Assembly (NCBI RefSeq): GCF_026745355.1
Contig: NC_079203.1
Coordinates: 5,677,352-5,741,351 of the forward strand
Direction of reading: 5' to 3'
Source: Beta vulgaris subsp. vulgaris
Lineage: Eukaryota; Streptophyta; Magnoliopsida; Caryophyllales; Amaranthaceae
DNA: 64,000 nt
Both the position numbers and the translations under genes were made by a program. The notes under the pieces are model-generated. The model ran no database searches, was not told where the DNA came from, and saw nothing but the letters and a program-made list of their open reading frames with translations. Shown here in pieces: positions 22,430 to 35,493 of the stretch. Within the stretch, counting starts at the first letter, position 1. Each line of letters begins with the position of its first letter.

Positions 22430-23050
22430 AAAACTTTGATCATTACGACAATTGTCAATCCAAAAGTAGATATTTTCACTTGTGTGAATTTTCCAACGAA
22501 TACCTTTTCATAAAAGGTCGCGAGATTGGAGAATAAATTTCCAAATATAAGAATCAGAGGGCTTGGATTAATTAATACTCTGAAAAGGAAATGTTAGAAG
22601 ATATTTTGATGTATAAGAGTTGGCCAAATATTTGTTTGATGAGATAGTACATGTCAACCCAGTTTAGGTGGATGAGCATTATTAACATATATCACTTTTA
22701 CGACATTTAGACCCCCGTATTGTTCGAACAATAAATTATTGACAAATCTACTAAAGAAAGCCTAACACAATTAGAAGATGATCTTTCCAAAAAAAATTAC
22801 AATTTAGCATCGACCATAAAACAAATTTTCATCAAAAACCTTGGTGGTGCTCATAATATAGGTTGGGGAAGACACAATATGACTTTGTATAACGATTGAT
22901 TTGATGGCTTTAGAGAAAAAATGATTATGCCAATAATTAATTTTACTTTCGACTTCTCGAATTAAAAAGTTAAAGGCATTAGGAAGAAGCTTGTAGTTAG
23001 AAAAAATAACTACTATTGATCGACCTAAAATAGTAAGATGTATCAAGGAT
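22430..23050 (-). pseudogene. LINE (L1-type) remnant: RT C-terminal/zf-RVT region
   Basis: Minus-strand reading gives a segment matching the plant LINE pattern (VESKINYWHNHFFSKAIKSI...SSPTYIMSTTKV) followed, with stops and shifts, by SYIWKFILQSRDLL and KGIRWKIHTSENIYFWIDN, typical of the post-RT region. No RT catalytic box or poly(A) end is seen, so it is an old internal fragment. Confidence 0.65.
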
Positions 23051-23252
23051 CATGTTAAAATGAAGTTGTATATGATGCCAGATAATCGACTACCAGTATC
23101 CTATAAAAAAATGCCAACCAAGTTATAAATATCCAACAGAAATACATTACTTAATTTCTTCTCACAATCCAAAAGAACCAAAACTCAAGAACCTAGCAAC
23201 ACACACTTTGCAAGTCTACAAAATCAAATGTAGCATAGCCCAAATGGAGAAC

Positions 23253-24627
23253 TCAATGCTCAGAGTAATCACGAGTTTGGCCAATAATCTCATCGCATAA
23301 ATACACTCCCCGGCTAGCGGAACCGAGTGGCGGCTTATCGGCAGCCAACCATGCATTGACAGTGAACTTGAGTTTCCGGCAACCATGATTCGGTGTGATG
23401 GAGGTGATCTCTACATAGTCGACGTACCAATCAGGAGACACACCAGTGTTATCATGGCTTAATGTCATGCTACAAATTGAAGTATTAAAGCATCTGCCTT
23501 TAACAGCAAAGGTGTCCAAATTCCCTCTTCTGAAATAGTAGTGGGACTTGCTCATAATTCCCCGTGATTGCAGATTTGTAATGTTTAACCGATTGATATA
23601 CTTGTCCCTAAATTCAAGGCTCACTGTAGCATAAGTTGTAGCAGAATTCCCATTTCCCGTTTTCACATCAATTACGTGTGTGCAGTAATCATCCTGCATT
23701 TTCAGATTTAATTATCATATACGTGAAAAAAAATTGAAACAACTAAGTGTGATGCAATGCATTTGTGAATTTTAGTTTCAATTTACAAAATAAAGAGCAA
23801 TAGTAAGTATGCTGCATTAAGAAATAAATCACGAGTGGCCGTTACCTTATCTATTTCAGCTACTTATCAATTCCAATTATTTTTCATCGTACATAACTAC
23901 ATTAACCCATTGGGTAGATTACCCGCTCCTAATAGATCATTAAAAAAATAATTGTTAATGTTGAATTGGTTTACATAAAAAAGTTATTGATCGAAAATGT
24001 TGAGATTTGTGAGTTTGACATTGCAATCAAACTATCGACCTATTTTCTTCTGGATAATTAATATCATAAATATGTAAACACCATAAAATGTGTATGGTTA
24101 TAATTCAATTAAGTTGACAAGATTTCCCCTAAAAAAATGGACAAAATTTAAACAAAGTATTAATATAGTAAACTTTCTATCAGCTTCACCACTATGATTA
24201 AAAAAAGTCAAACCTTTATGCTAGAGGATCCTTGATCTATGCTTTGTTGATCCCTTTATTTCAAATTTTAATTCTTTGACTAAAATTTCTTATTTGGTAT
24301 TAATGTTCTTCCTATCATTCAAAATGTCTTATTTGTTTCCAGCATTGTTATCACAAATTTCTTCTACTGAAATATAAAATGTGAAAGTTGTGTATGATAT
24401 ATATTGAAAAAATATATATATATATTAGAATATGTCTCATAATAATCAACAATAACACATGCAACTAGTCAATTAAAATTGAGCAGGAAAAACTCCCCAA
24501 AAAATTAGAATAGATAGATGAGCAGAAAAAAAAATACGAATTTTCAGGATTTAAATCTTACCCATGAAAAAGCTGAAAAAGGAGCAAGGATAAAGATCGA
24601 GGTGAATAAAATAAGCTTGGCTTCCAT
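23253..24627 (-). CDS. Secreted PLAT/LH2 domain protein (PLAT1-like), two exons
   Basis: Exon 1 24562-24627 encodes MEAKLILFTSIFILAPFSAFSW, a classic signal peptide; intron 23694-24561 (GTAAGA...CAG, phase 0); exon 2 23253-23693. Total 168 aa. The PLAT beta-barrel is recognised by TYATVSLEF, SHYYFRRGNLDTFAVKGRCF, CSMTLSHDNTGVSPDWYVDYVEI and the tail FTVNAWLAAD. Cysteines fit the conserved disulfides. Family members of this size are ER/secreted proteins linked to abiotic stress tolerance and growth, and PLAT barrels commonly mediate lipid or protein contacts. No catalytic domain is attached. Start chosen for the signal peptide and the clean splice. A Harbinger-like element lies 245 bp upstream of the ATG. 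Confidence 0.9.
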
Positions 24628-24872
24628 GGTGGGTGCCTCTATGTTTCTTCTAATATGTCTGCCAACCTATTTATGTTATGGCAAATGACATTTATGGGAA
24701 GCACGCAATATATCATTTTCAATCTTAACATAATTTTTACTCTTTCAAGTTTTGAGGAGGATTAAGTTTATTTTAATCAGTATCCAACATTGTTAGAATT
24801 TTAAAATTATTGAGCTATCACAAGTTCACAACTAGAAAACAAAATATAATATTGGGATCAGATGGTAACTAA

Positions 24873-26083
24873 GGCTATGTTTAATTCACCTTATTTTTGC
24901 TTATTTTATATTTAATCAGATCAGATCAGAAAAAAATAAGTTCAGATCAGATCAGATCAAAAAAAATAAGTTCAGATCAGATCAGTTCAGTTCAGATCAG
25001 ATCATGCTTATATTTAAAAACTCATTATTACTATTAAATATCCTTCATTACATATTAGTAAAAATTATAATATTGAATATTAATAAAGTACTCATTGAGA
25101 CGAATCAAACAAGACCCACATGACTATATTTTTTTCTTAAATATTGAGAAAAATCTAAAATATTCTCTCTAATTGTAATATGTCAGATTCTAAGTGAGAA
25201 ATATAAAAAAAATAAAAGGGAGTATTATTATTTACTAGTACATTTGTTCGAAAGGATTATTATTGCTGTTGTTGTACTTATTAATTATTAATATTGATAA
25301 TTATTATTAATCTTGTTGTTATTATTATTAATGTCATTGTTATCATTATTTTAAGTTATTTTGTTGTTACTAAATAATGGAAAATTAAAAGCCACGTGTT
25401 AAGAACATAAGATTGACGCAAAAATAAAAAAATATATAAAATATGATAGCTCAAATTCAATGACAATGAAACTACTAAGTTCGGATTACATTTCAAAATA
25501 AGCTAAGTGCGAGATACAAATTATAAATTTAGATTTGGTATACCTCTTCCTACTGAAATCCAAATCTCTCTAGCTATTTGAAGTTGCACGCTATTTTTTT
25601 TCTTGCGCAAGTCATAGTTGTTTGTATATCTTATTTTATTTTATATGAAAAAAAAGAGTTGAGTCTGCTGACTTCTCAAGTGTGAAATATTTTTTTCAAG
25701 GGAAAGTGTGAAACATTGTATAAGTGCTCTTATATAAATTAATGACTTGGGTTATATAATTATTTTTTAGTAATTTATTATTATTATTATTATTATAATA
25801 ATAATTATTGTTGTTGTTCTTATAATAATGATAATAATTATTATTATTAATAAAAGTTGTGTAAAAGTTATGATAGAAATAAAATGATAATAATAGTAAT
25901 ATTATAAATAAGATCTTATAATTTATTGCATATAATGAATTACAAAGTAATAATATAATAGTAATAATATATTTTATAAAAGATAAGATCTTGTAAATCA
26001 TATCAGATCATATCAGAAAAAATATGTTCAGTTGAGATCAGATAAGTTCAGATCAGAAAATTTCAGATGAACTAAACATAGCC
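24873..26083. mobile_element. PIF/Harbinger-like element, 1.2 kb, with GATCAGATCA subterminal repeats
   Basis: Ends GGCTATGTTTAATTCACC and, inverted, GGCTATGTTTAGTTCATC, flanked by TAA (24870-24872 and 26084-26086). Subterminal arrays of CAGATCAGATCAG occur on both sides (24920-25005 and 26000-26060). The middle is very AT-rich with ATTATT microsatellites. No transposase ORF. Confidence 0.75.
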
Positions 26084-26278
26084 TAAACCAATCAACTTTA
26101 TTTTTATATATTTAAATTAAAATTACAATGATTACAATATTTCACTAGTTCTCAAAACCCATGCGATGCACGAGCTAATTTTTCATGTAGTAGAAATATA
26201 TTCATACGTCATTATGTGTTATAATTTATATTGTATAATATGTTTAGGTTGTTTAATGAAAACCAAACTTAACCTTTT

Positions 26279-26420
<142 letters not shown>

Positions 26421-26469
26421 TAGAGTAGGATCCGCTGAAAACACCTCTTAATTTGAAAACTGAAAACAA

Positions 26470-26880
26470 GGTAACTTTTAACCCCTTTAGGGTAACTTTT
26501 AACACTTTTAGGGTAACTTTTTCCAGTTTTGGGGTAACTTTTATATATTAAGGGTATTCTATATATTTCAAGGATAACTTTATTTATTATAAGAGTAACT
26601 ATTACCATTTTTAGGGTAACTTTTACCATTTTTAGGGTAACTTTTTTCAGTTTTGGGGTAACTTTTTCCAGTTTTGGGGTAACTTTATTATATTAAGGGT
26701 AGTTCTATATATTTCAAGGATAACTTTATTTATTATATGAGTAACTATTACTATTTTTAGGGTAACTTTTACCATTTTTGGGTAACTTTTAGCAATTTTA
26801 GGATAATTTTATATATATTTCAAGGGTAACTTTTAGCACGTTTAGGGTAACTTTATATGCTATAAGAGTAACTTCTTCCA
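26470..26880. repeat. GGGTAACTTTTxxC minisatellite
   Basis: About 18-20 variants of a ~20-24-bp unit containing AGGGTAACTTTT. A longer block (from TTTTTCCAGTTTTGGGGTAAC to AGTAACTATTAC) is itself repeated with a period near 170 bp. Confidence 0.85.
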
Positions 26881-26929
26881 CTTCTAAGGCAACAATAAAA
26901 AAAATCAAAACAATAATAACTCGATTTAT

Positions 26930-29030
26930 CAAAACTTGCAATAACATTCAATTTCGCAACAACAAATGCTTGATAAAGAAAAAGCAAATTAACTATCAAT
27001 AAAAATACAAGAAATTAAGAACTGTATATTTCCTGTTCGATATGTGATTGTCAAATAAAAGTTCACGCATGGATTCCATCATTGATATAACATATCTCTT
27101 CATTTAAGAGGCTCTGTGCTAATACATAAGTGGTGCAAACTTGAAGACCCTTCAGTTACAAGGGACTATGCTACACAAAAGTTTATAATCCCACAACCCC
27201 ATAATTGTCTGAACTATAAAAATCCTTTGGATAGCACACTACCCAAGAGTAGGAAATATTTAGACATATTAAATTACACTAAACTAGTACGAAGTTTAGG
27301 GGCTAATACTCAAAAACTGCCAGTGTAATGGTCAGAGAAAATTATTAGCACACATATCTCCATTTTCGTCACCCAAAAATATAACTAAGGGTCAGCATCA
27401 TTTCAATATGTTGCTATCTATGTACAACTAAGTCACAGAAGATTAACATCCTAAGTTCTTAACCAAGCACAAAGATATAATATGGTAGTTAATATGCTAT
27501 GTGGAGATGCCGATGATGTTTTTTTAAACAAAATCAACTATGCAAGCAAACAGATAAACAAGTCTTATGCACACGACAAAATGTATAACCAGGCTTATGG
27601 AAATCCACCTTCCACATCACAAGAAAGTAAGTTATCAACTTCTAATATAATCCTAGATGTTGAAAGACCTGTTCACATGTTGTAACATGACCTAACTGCT
27701 TCTTTATACACCCGATATCAAAAAAGAAACAACTAATACTAGGACAGAGTATCCCTACAAGTCTGATTCCCATCTCAAACACAATGTAAGACTCAATTCA
27801 GTTTTTAAGACTTATGAGTGACAAGATAATCATCAAACTATCGAAAAAGTCTTCGCCAATACGACTCATAGATTTGTGTAAAGTCCACATGTGACAGCTC
27901 TTTCAACGCGCCATAGTAGTAACCATCTACATTGAAGTGCAAAAAAAAAAAAAATCCTAGGTACCTCCCATCTCTGCCTATTTTGGTGTCCTCTGGCTAT
28001 CCTCATACAGCTATACTTAACCACACAACATTCTTCCCACCAATTATTACACCACACAAGGGAGTCCAAATCATATCAATGCCTCAATCTTGGAAAATTC
28101 ATGGAAACCTTTTACGATAGACTAATTTTGTGGCCTGAGGTATTCAGTTGTCATTTTGTACAAGATAAGATACAGGTAGAAAGTGGGACAAAAGGAGGGG
28201 GGGAAATCTAAAATCCAACAGAAGAGATGGCTCAGCAACAAAACTGATAACACAAATGAATGAATGATCAGATCATAAAGGCAAACATGAGAAAGCAGGC
28301 ATAGAGATCAGATAACCAAGACAAGCATATGATATTCAGGATTTCAGTTCATCTTCCGAGTAGGGGTGAACGGACAGATGACAATTGAGAAGACAACATA
28401 AGGTTGAGAAAGTCAAAGAACACTTAGGAAGAGAAGCAATGAAGGAAGTAATTATCATTAAAGCATTGAATTATCACATTATGTTTAACATCACTGATGA
28501 ATGAGCAACAAGTCAAACACTTAACTAAGAGAACGGGACAAAGCTAGGATCAAGCATTTTCGAGGAGTGATGTTTTAAAAAAGCTAACATCCAGTGCTCA
28601 CACTTCAAATTTATAGCTGTATGAGGATAGACTCGATAAGCTAACAACCATACTCACCCCTGTCCACCATGTTTCAAGACTCGATAATCTTCGTGTAGCA
28701 ATATCTATATGACTATATCTAACATACAAATTCATGAATTCAATAAATTAATCATACTATAACTCATAGCATTTAGAATCACATCACAAATAAACTATAA
28801 ACATAACAAAAACCAAAAATCACTACTTTGAAGCACTCGAACTACTTACAAGCAGTATGAGTTTCTCGAAAAATCGAAATTCTAAGCTTGATTCGAAATT
28901 ATAGAAATCGAACTACTCAAATTAATCCACAAAAAGCAAAAACCAATCCACGAAAAGCAACAAATAATCCACGAATGTTAATAATTTGAAAAAACTAATC
29001 GCACACTAGTACAAATCGAAAATACCTTTT
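26930..29030. other. Interior of the TA-flanked element, no gene recognised
   Basis: Short ORFs at 27116-27328 (+), 27482-27685 (+) and 27866-28069 (-) show no domain I know. Base composition is intron- or UTR-like. Confidence 0.3.
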
Positions 29031-29457
29031 TTTTCGTCTTAGTCTGGATCAATAGCTTCAGATCTTCAACAATTTTCAATCAATTACAGATTTCGAAATT
29101 AAGAGCAATCGAAAAATTAGGGATTTCGATAGCTAGGGATTTCGAAGACTGAAATTGAAGCTAGCAAGTAAAATAACTCCTTTTAATCTCGATTAAATTG
29201 AATCGGATGACTTTGAATCATAATTCTTAGATTTTTCTTACGGCAGATCCAAATTTCACGAGAGATTCAGGGAGAAAGAAAGGGAGAGAGAGAAGCGTGC
29301 TTGTGCTCTTGAATAGAAAAAAGAGCTAAGTTTCAGTATGGTGCAAGAAACTAACAACAAGAAATATCAACCACGCGATCTTGGTTTGTTTGATCCAACG
29401 GTCCAGATCTCAAGTTTTCAGTTTTCATATTAAAAGCTGTTTTCACGAGATCTTGTT

Positions 29458-29461
<4 letters not shown>

Positions 29462-29502
<41 letters not shown>
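29462..29502. repeat. (TA)n microsatellite at right edge of the element
   Basis: About 40 bases of TA. The sequence to its right, AGGAGCAAGATCACATGAGAATG, resembles the inverted-repeat start of the same class of TA-flanked element, but I cannot find the other end. Confidence 0.8.
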
Positions 29503-29503
<1 letters not shown>

Positions 29504-29698
29504 AGCAAGATCACATGAGAATGCTACTTACATGAGAAATGAGAATGAATCTCAACCACACGATTGGTTTAGAGTTACAACACTTATTCATTAGAGTTAT
29601 ATTCCTCTAAAAAAATTTGAATTAAAAAAAAATTGTTTCTTTTTTAATTTTATTTTTTCAAATATTTTGTTTTTGGAGTTACATCACTTTTTCATTAG

Positions 29699-29740
<42 letters not shown>

Positions 29741-29763
29741 TGTGTGTGTGTGTGCGCGCGCGC
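29699..29763. repeat. (TG)n / (CG)n microsatellite
   Basis: GTGTGTGT run with a short CGCGCGCG end. Confidence 0.95.
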
Positions 29764-29903
29764 CTACTTTTTTAGGCACATGATTTTTGGGATAAATAAG
29801 TATGTGAGTCATAGAAAGAAAGATGATTAATTTATTAGCATATTGTATTAACGTTAATGTTGTGGGCCAAGAAAAGTAGAGTGAGGAGAGGTAAAGATAA
29901 TAA

Positions 29904-30170
29904 TACTTCCTCCGTTTTAAATTAGTTATGACATTTACACTTTTTACGCATGCCAATGCAAAACTTTAAGAACATATATCTCAAATTTCGTATATGTAAA
30001 ATTATAAAAGTACATATTAAAAAAATACATATTAAGACGAATCTAACAAGATCCTACATGACTATATTTTTATTCACGTATAAATCACAAATGATGGTCA
30101 AAACAAAATTTGTAAATAGTATAAAATGTCAAAGTGTGACATTTAATTTGAATAGGAAACATACTCCATC
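29904..30170. mobile_element. Eroded Stowaway-like MITE
   Basis: Starts TACTTCCTCCGTTTTAAATT and has ATGACATTTACAC near the left end with the inverse GTGTGACATTTAATTTGAA near 30135-30153. The right terminus has lost its CGGAGG box. Confidence 0.45.
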
Positions 30171-30187
30171 CGTTTCTTTATTACATA

Positions 30188-30449
30188 CTCCATCCGTTTC
30201 TTTTTGTTCTTCTTATTTAGAATTTTGACACTATTCACAATTGGAGAGAATCTTCTAAATTATTTAATTTTCAACATATGAGAAAAAAATAATTATGTGG
30301 GATGTTGTTGGATTCGTATCAATGAGTACTATATTAATATTTAACCATTATAATTTGTACTAATACACAATAAAAAATATTTAAGGTCAAAGACATACAT
30401 TGACAAACGTGAAAGTCAAAATAGGAAGAACAAAAAGAAACAGAGGGAG
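30188..30449. mobile_element. Stowaway MITE (262 bp)
   Basis: Ends CTCCATCCGTTTCTTTTTG and inverted CTCCCTCTGTTTCTTTTTG, flanked by TA (30186-30187 and 30450-30451). The inverted similarity continues through TTCTTCTTATTT / AAATAGGAAGAA. Confidence 0.8.
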
Positions 30450-30690
30450 TAATTCAGAATATTATAACTTTTATACCATTAGATACTGCTCAAAATATAC
30501 TACGAAAATAAGATCACTTTATAATATAGTTTTACAACTGATGGAATTACAATATATACTTTCTCTTTCTTTTTTTAGATGTAACATTTGTCTTATTGGT
30601 GAGTTTATTAAAATAATCAAATTTTATAACTGAAAAAACAAAGGTAGTACTAAATTAAATGTATGATCATGTGTTACAATTTATTTTAGA

Positions 30691-31087
30691 AGACAGAAGA
30701 TAGGGTATGCTACACTGGCAGCTGTTGTTTATGAGGTTTGGAGGGCTAGGAACAGTGCAATTTGGAATCTCAAGGTTCCTTGTCCTAGTACTGTTATCAG
30801 GAATATTCAAAAGACTGTGTGTACTAGGGTACATCATCAGGTGACAAGTAAATGGTCTAGAGAAGATATAGAATGGCTAGAAAAACTTGAACTAGATGCA
30901 AGATAGAATTGAATAAGGTGTGAGTATTGTATCACTCAGTAGTGTGTAGGGTATGCTGTGTAATGGTAGTCAGTAGGGTGTGGTTAGTTGCTTTATGTTG
31001 TTTTTTTGGTGTGCTGTTCTCTGTAATTGGTGGGACTAATCTGATTTTGGTATAATATCTCTTACATTTTACCAAAAAATAAAAAAA
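30691..31087 (+). mobile_element. 5'-truncated LINE (3' end, 397 bp)
   Basis: Plus-strand frame from 30691 encodes the C-terminus of a plant LINE ORF2 (ATLAAVVYEVWRARNSAIW...WLEKLELDAR) ending TAG at 30904-30906. A ~165-base 3' UTR and an A-rich tail (CAAAAAATAAAAAAA) follow. The 10-bp TTATTTTAGA is found directly before (30681-30690) and after (31088-31097), the target-primed insertion signature. 5' truncation is typical of LINEs. Confidence 0.8.
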
Positions 31088-31273
31088 TTATTTTAGATAC
31101 ATATAGAAATAGCTATTAGAATAATATACTAAAACTGTATTCTAATTAAATAAGATATTTATCATAATCATGTTCACAATAATTATCACATAATTTTGCC
31201 GTGTGACTATTTTTTAAAAATAGAGTTATTGTATGTAGAAATAAAAAAATGTAGATCTTTAATTTTGGTAGTA

Positions 31274-31551
31274 CTCCATCCGTTCTTCAAAAATCTTTCT
31301 TGTTATCGTTACTACAAATACCAAGGTAAGGAAGAGAGAGTGTGTGCATGTGGGTCCTTTTTATTTATTGAAGTAAGAGCGAAAATAGATACGATTGTGA
31401 GAGAGTGTAGAATTATGTGTATATCGTGAATGAAATAGTGTGAACATGGAACACAACTTTACCAAATAAGGAATAATGTAAAATATGGAATATCTTTGAG
31501 GAACGGTTAATGTAAACAAGAAGTAGGAATATCTTTAAAAAACAGTGGGAG
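31274..31551. mobile_element. Stowaway MITE (278 bp)
   Basis: Ends CTCCATCCGTTCTTCAAAAA and inverted CTCCCACTGTTTTTTAAAG, flanked by TA (31272-31273 and 31552-31553). The subterminal ATCTTTC/GGAATATCTTT region also matches. Confidence 0.75.
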
Positions 31552-31553
31552 TA

Positions 31554-33352
31554 AAACATTGAATTTTGAATTTTGGTTTTTAATTAACAGCATAAAGAGA
31601 ATTTAACAGCATAAAGAGAATATATAATATAATTTATTACACCTAATCACATATGGATATACTTTAAGAACATAAAAAAAAAACATGTGCATCGCATGAG
31701 ATTCAAAAACTACTATATATATAGAACTTTTTGAGAGCATATAGAGCTCTTCAACATTTCGAGAGCATATAGAATGCCACCTAAGCATGCCATATATTTA
31801 ATTTTATTTTAGAAAAATAGACTTCCAAATAAATATAAACTTATATATAGAGTTTAGTTTTGAACTAATTAACAACCTAAATTATTAAATTATATAAATT
31901 GAATATAACTTTTGCTATATAATTTAAACTATTATAATTTTTATATTGTTGGATAATTATCAAAATATATTTCGAAATAAAATTCATTTACAGTATAATA
32001 CAACATATGAAAATATATTAATTAGATGAATAATAACGTACTCCTATTTACTCTTTAATTTTGATACATATAGAAATATCTATAAGAAGAGCATGTTATA
32101 ACTGCATAAGATTTAGATTTTTTTGTTGCTTTAGTATACTATGACTCCAAATTTACTGAATGCGTAATTATTTTAATGCTGCATTTAAATTTGAAAAATT
32201 ATAAAGTGTATAATGGATTTCATGCAATTTATCTGTATCTACACTGATATATCAAAAGGCAACCCTAAACAAGGAACGACATCATGTGGTGCTCTTCCTT
32301 ATTACTCCATATGATTAAATACGACGAAAAGATTATAAAATGCATTGTATAAGATTCAATCTCATGACTTAAAGCTTAGATACTAAAGTATAACCACTAA
32401 ATCAAGTCCCGTCAAAAAAAAAAAAAAAAATCACCAAACCAAGTGATAGTTAGTGTTATCACTTTAAAGTGAAAATGAATGAAAATATAACTATTTAGGA
32501 CATCGCTTGGATCTTAAAACTAACTTTCCTTAGTTCATGATTTTCATTGTAATTAGAAATCTATTATAAATGTTGTATGGATTTTATTAATGAAAAATAA
32601 TTTTAGGAACTCTGTCTTCTTTGTTAATCAATTTGCAAATTCACTAGATCCTAAACGAGTGTTTACACTTGGAAAGATTGTTTGTGCTACCAATCGAAAG
32701 GCCTAACTGCAAGAGTAGCGAGTGATGTTTGTTGGCGTTCCTTTGCCCAAAATATGGTTCTCATCTTTTCTTATCTCACCCTCTTCTCTTAAGGAGGGGA
32801 AAAGGTTGCACATAAGATCATACACTCAAGAGAATGATGTGCATCATACTTCCGAGTTCAAAGAAATAAACCATTAACGATAACATATAAATACAATAAT
32901 AAAAATGATATCACCGAGGATTACATTGTACTATTTGAGATATTAAGCAAAATAAATAAAAAAAATATAGAAAAATAATGGCTTAGTAAACAAACCTTAT
33001 ATTCAATATAGATGGTACATTGGTACTAGACAAACTCTTAGGGAATAATCTCTTTCTTATTTTCAGATTTTTTCCTAGAAAATGAGTCTCCATGAATTCC
33101 TTTCATTAAATCACTAGACGGGAGAGAGCGAGTTGACCGAGGACCATTGATGGAACAAGGTTATTTTTACCTATTGGTCCTAATATCATAGGCGATCCAA
33201 CGACCGCTCCCTATAATTACTAGACCAACCTGCTATAATAGTTCCATAAACACCTAGCAAAGATATGGCAAATAGTAAAAACAACCTTGTATTCACTATA
33301 TTGATTCATCAATTGAACCATAAAATCAAGGGACTTGAGCGTATAATTTTCG
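31554..33352. other. AT-rich intergenic region
   Basis: No gene or clear element end. A direct duplication AACAGCATAAAGAGAAT occurs twice at 31587-31621, and a 17-base A run occurs near 32412. 33000-33352 is the 3' flank of the sulfotransferase. Confidence 0.4.
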
Positions 33353-34381
33353 TCAATCGATTGAAACATGTGGGAACTCCAAGCCAGAACCATGTAACTT
33401 TTCTTCCATAATTTTACCCAATCTTTCCACCATCTCCTTACTTAAAAGATTAACCCAATCTCCCACCTCACCTTTCCTAAACAAACCTTTGTTATCAAAG
33501 TCTAGTATAGATTTCCCATTGTTGTTAATTTCCAAATCACTCAAACTTTTGAAGCTACACAATTTAGCAATCTCCTCAACAACTCCATTTTCTTCCTCTT
33601 CAGGCGAAAATGGATGCCCAAAAAACTCACCTATTTTCCTCACTTGAACAAGAACATCCCCTTTTAAGTCTTCATACTTCAAAAACATAACTTTTTCAGG
33701 TGATTTCAAACTTTCTTTCCAATACCCTAACATATGGTCCCAATATGGTCCATACCCTATTTCACCTTTACAATACATATCAAAGGCTTCTTCCAATGAG
33801 AAAGGTCCAAGGTATTTAGGCCTTATTTTCTTCATAAAATGCCAAATTGAAGCAAAAGTGTCAAAAGGGTTCCTACATATGTAAACAATCTTGCAATTTG
33901 AGTTGTTTTTGGTCATAGTTTTAGGCAAAGAATGGTAAGGAACATGAGAAGCAAAAAACCTTGGAGAATCAAGATTTGACAAAGTTGGGATTTGTTGATT
34001 TGCATACACTTTGTACTCTAAGAATGGTACAAGATCATGTGGGTTAGACCTTAATAAAGGATGATCTTTAGAGTTAAGATCGAAACGATGTCGACTAATG
34101 ATGGCAAAAACAAGAGCTTTGAGCCAAGTTGTGCCGGATTTTGGAACCGTGGCTATTATCACATCACTATCTTGAGCTTCAAAGTGTGTTTGGCTGGAAA
34201 TGATGGCTTGAATTTCCTTTGGTTGACACCAAAAACTCTGAAATAGATAGAGATTTTGAGTTCTCCATCCTTTAACTTTAGGAAGGGAAATTAGTAATTG
34301 CTTACATTCTTTGGTAATACCATTGAACTCATTCTCCTCTTTTATTGTCTCTTCTTCTTTGGAAAAGTTGTGAGTATCCAT
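33353..34381 (-). CDS. Cytosolic sulfotransferase (plant SOT family), intact, 342 aa
   Basis: One uninterrupted exon, as usual for plant SOTs, with full family length. PAPS 5'-phosphosulfate loop PKSGTTW at residues 80-86, catalytic His146 in FFASHVPYH, 3'-phosphate motif CRNPFDTFASIW (169-180) and the C-terminal RKGEVGDW motif (302-309). The enzyme moves sulfate from PAPS to a small hydroxylated acceptor in the cytosol; family acceptors include flavonols, brassinosteroids, hydroxyjasmonate and desulfoglucosinolates, and the acceptor here cannot be inferred. Start ATG at 34379-34381 is the only plausible one and matches N-terminal length in the family. A copy of its first ~75 codons and promoter is at 35494-36057. 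Confidence 0.93.
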   Translation of the reverse strand: MDTHNFSKEEETIKEENEFNGITKECKQLLISLPKVKGWRTQNLYLFQSFWCQPKEIQAIISSQTHFEAQDSDVIIATVPKSGTTWLKALVFAIISRHRFDLNSKDHPLLRSNPHDLVPFLEYKVYANQQIPTLSNLDSPRFFASHVPYHSLPKTMTKNNSNCKIVYICRNPFDTFASIWHFMKKIRPKYLGPFSLEEAFDMYCKGEIGYGPYWDHMLGYWKESLKSPEKVMFLKYEDLKGDVLVQVRKIGEFFGHPFSPEEEENGVVEEIAKLCSFKSLSDLEINNNGKSILDFDNKGLFRKGEVGDWVNLLSKEMVERLGKIMEEKLHGSGLEFPHVSID

Positions 34382-34499
34382 TTTTTTGGTTTAAACTGGT
34401 TTGATTTTCATGTCCAATTTATAAAAGGTAGATCTTTGACAATGGCATACAATGCGTATAACGTGTGTGGGGGAAGTTAAGCTTGAGTGACGAGCTATG

Positions 34500-35490
34500 C
34501 CTACACATCATGCACCTGCCGCGTAGGCCCTCTTACATACAATAACTAGCAATTGCAAAATTAACGAGTTGTTAACAAGCACTAAGCACGTTTCACCATT
34601 TTTATCAGGCTCTAAGAAACGGACTCAATGACAAATTTTCTTTCTTTTTGTTTGGTTCAACCCTTCATTAATCCTGGTAATTCGTTACCATTACTTGATG
34701 GTAATGGGTTCTCTGAATTTGTTACCTTCCAATTCCTCTTCCCCTCAAGTAAAAAAACTCATTACTTGGCGGTAATGATTACCATTCCTTAGCTTGAACC
34801 AAACTCAATAAAAGTAAATATTTTTGCTACGATTCCCCTCCTCCATTTATATCCATTCATTTTTCATTTCATATCTTGAGTCAAAAGGATCTCATGACCA
34901 ATAATTGGAAAAGGCCGTGTTTGGAATTACCTACCCTCTTTGACTCTTTCCATGTATAATAAAACGCAAATTTATGCATGCAATATGTTAGTAGTAAAGA
35001 TAATAAACTTATATTGTGAGGAGTTAGTCTTGTAAGAAACCACTTTTAAATTAAAATTAGACAATGGTAAGCCCCAACATTTAAAAAGAGAATTAGCGTA
35101 ATAGTGACTAGTTTAATTTCTTTCGGTGACTAGTTTAATCCATTTAATAACTAGGTCTACTATTATATTAAAATTAACCGTCTCGTTTAATATTTTTTGT
35201 ATTGTAAAAACATGGATGCATAGGATCATAAGCAAAGTGACACAGAAGTTTTATAGTGACTTCTTTTTAATCATAAATGATGAATTGCTGTTTATCTAAT
35301 CTAAATCTGAATTTAATCTATCTAATTAACTATATTATCTATATAAAAGAGAGCATCACCTAATTATCAATGATATCAAGTCACAATTATTTAAATAAAG
35401 AGTATAAAAGAGAGCGTCACCTAATATCAATTATCAAGTCACAATTATTTTAAATAAAGAGTATAGAGAGTCACACATGATTAACATACC
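34500..35490. other. Intergenic, with a diverged MITE
   Basis: 34620-34900 has TTTGGTTCAACC...TTGAACCAAACTCAA and TTACCATTACTTGATGG motifs like those in the Harbinger MITE at 12648-13329, so probably an eroded family member. 35335-35465 has two copies of AAAAGAGAGC(A/G)TCACCTAAT...TCAAGTCACAATTATTT. Confidence 0.4.
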
Positions 35491-35493
35491 ATG

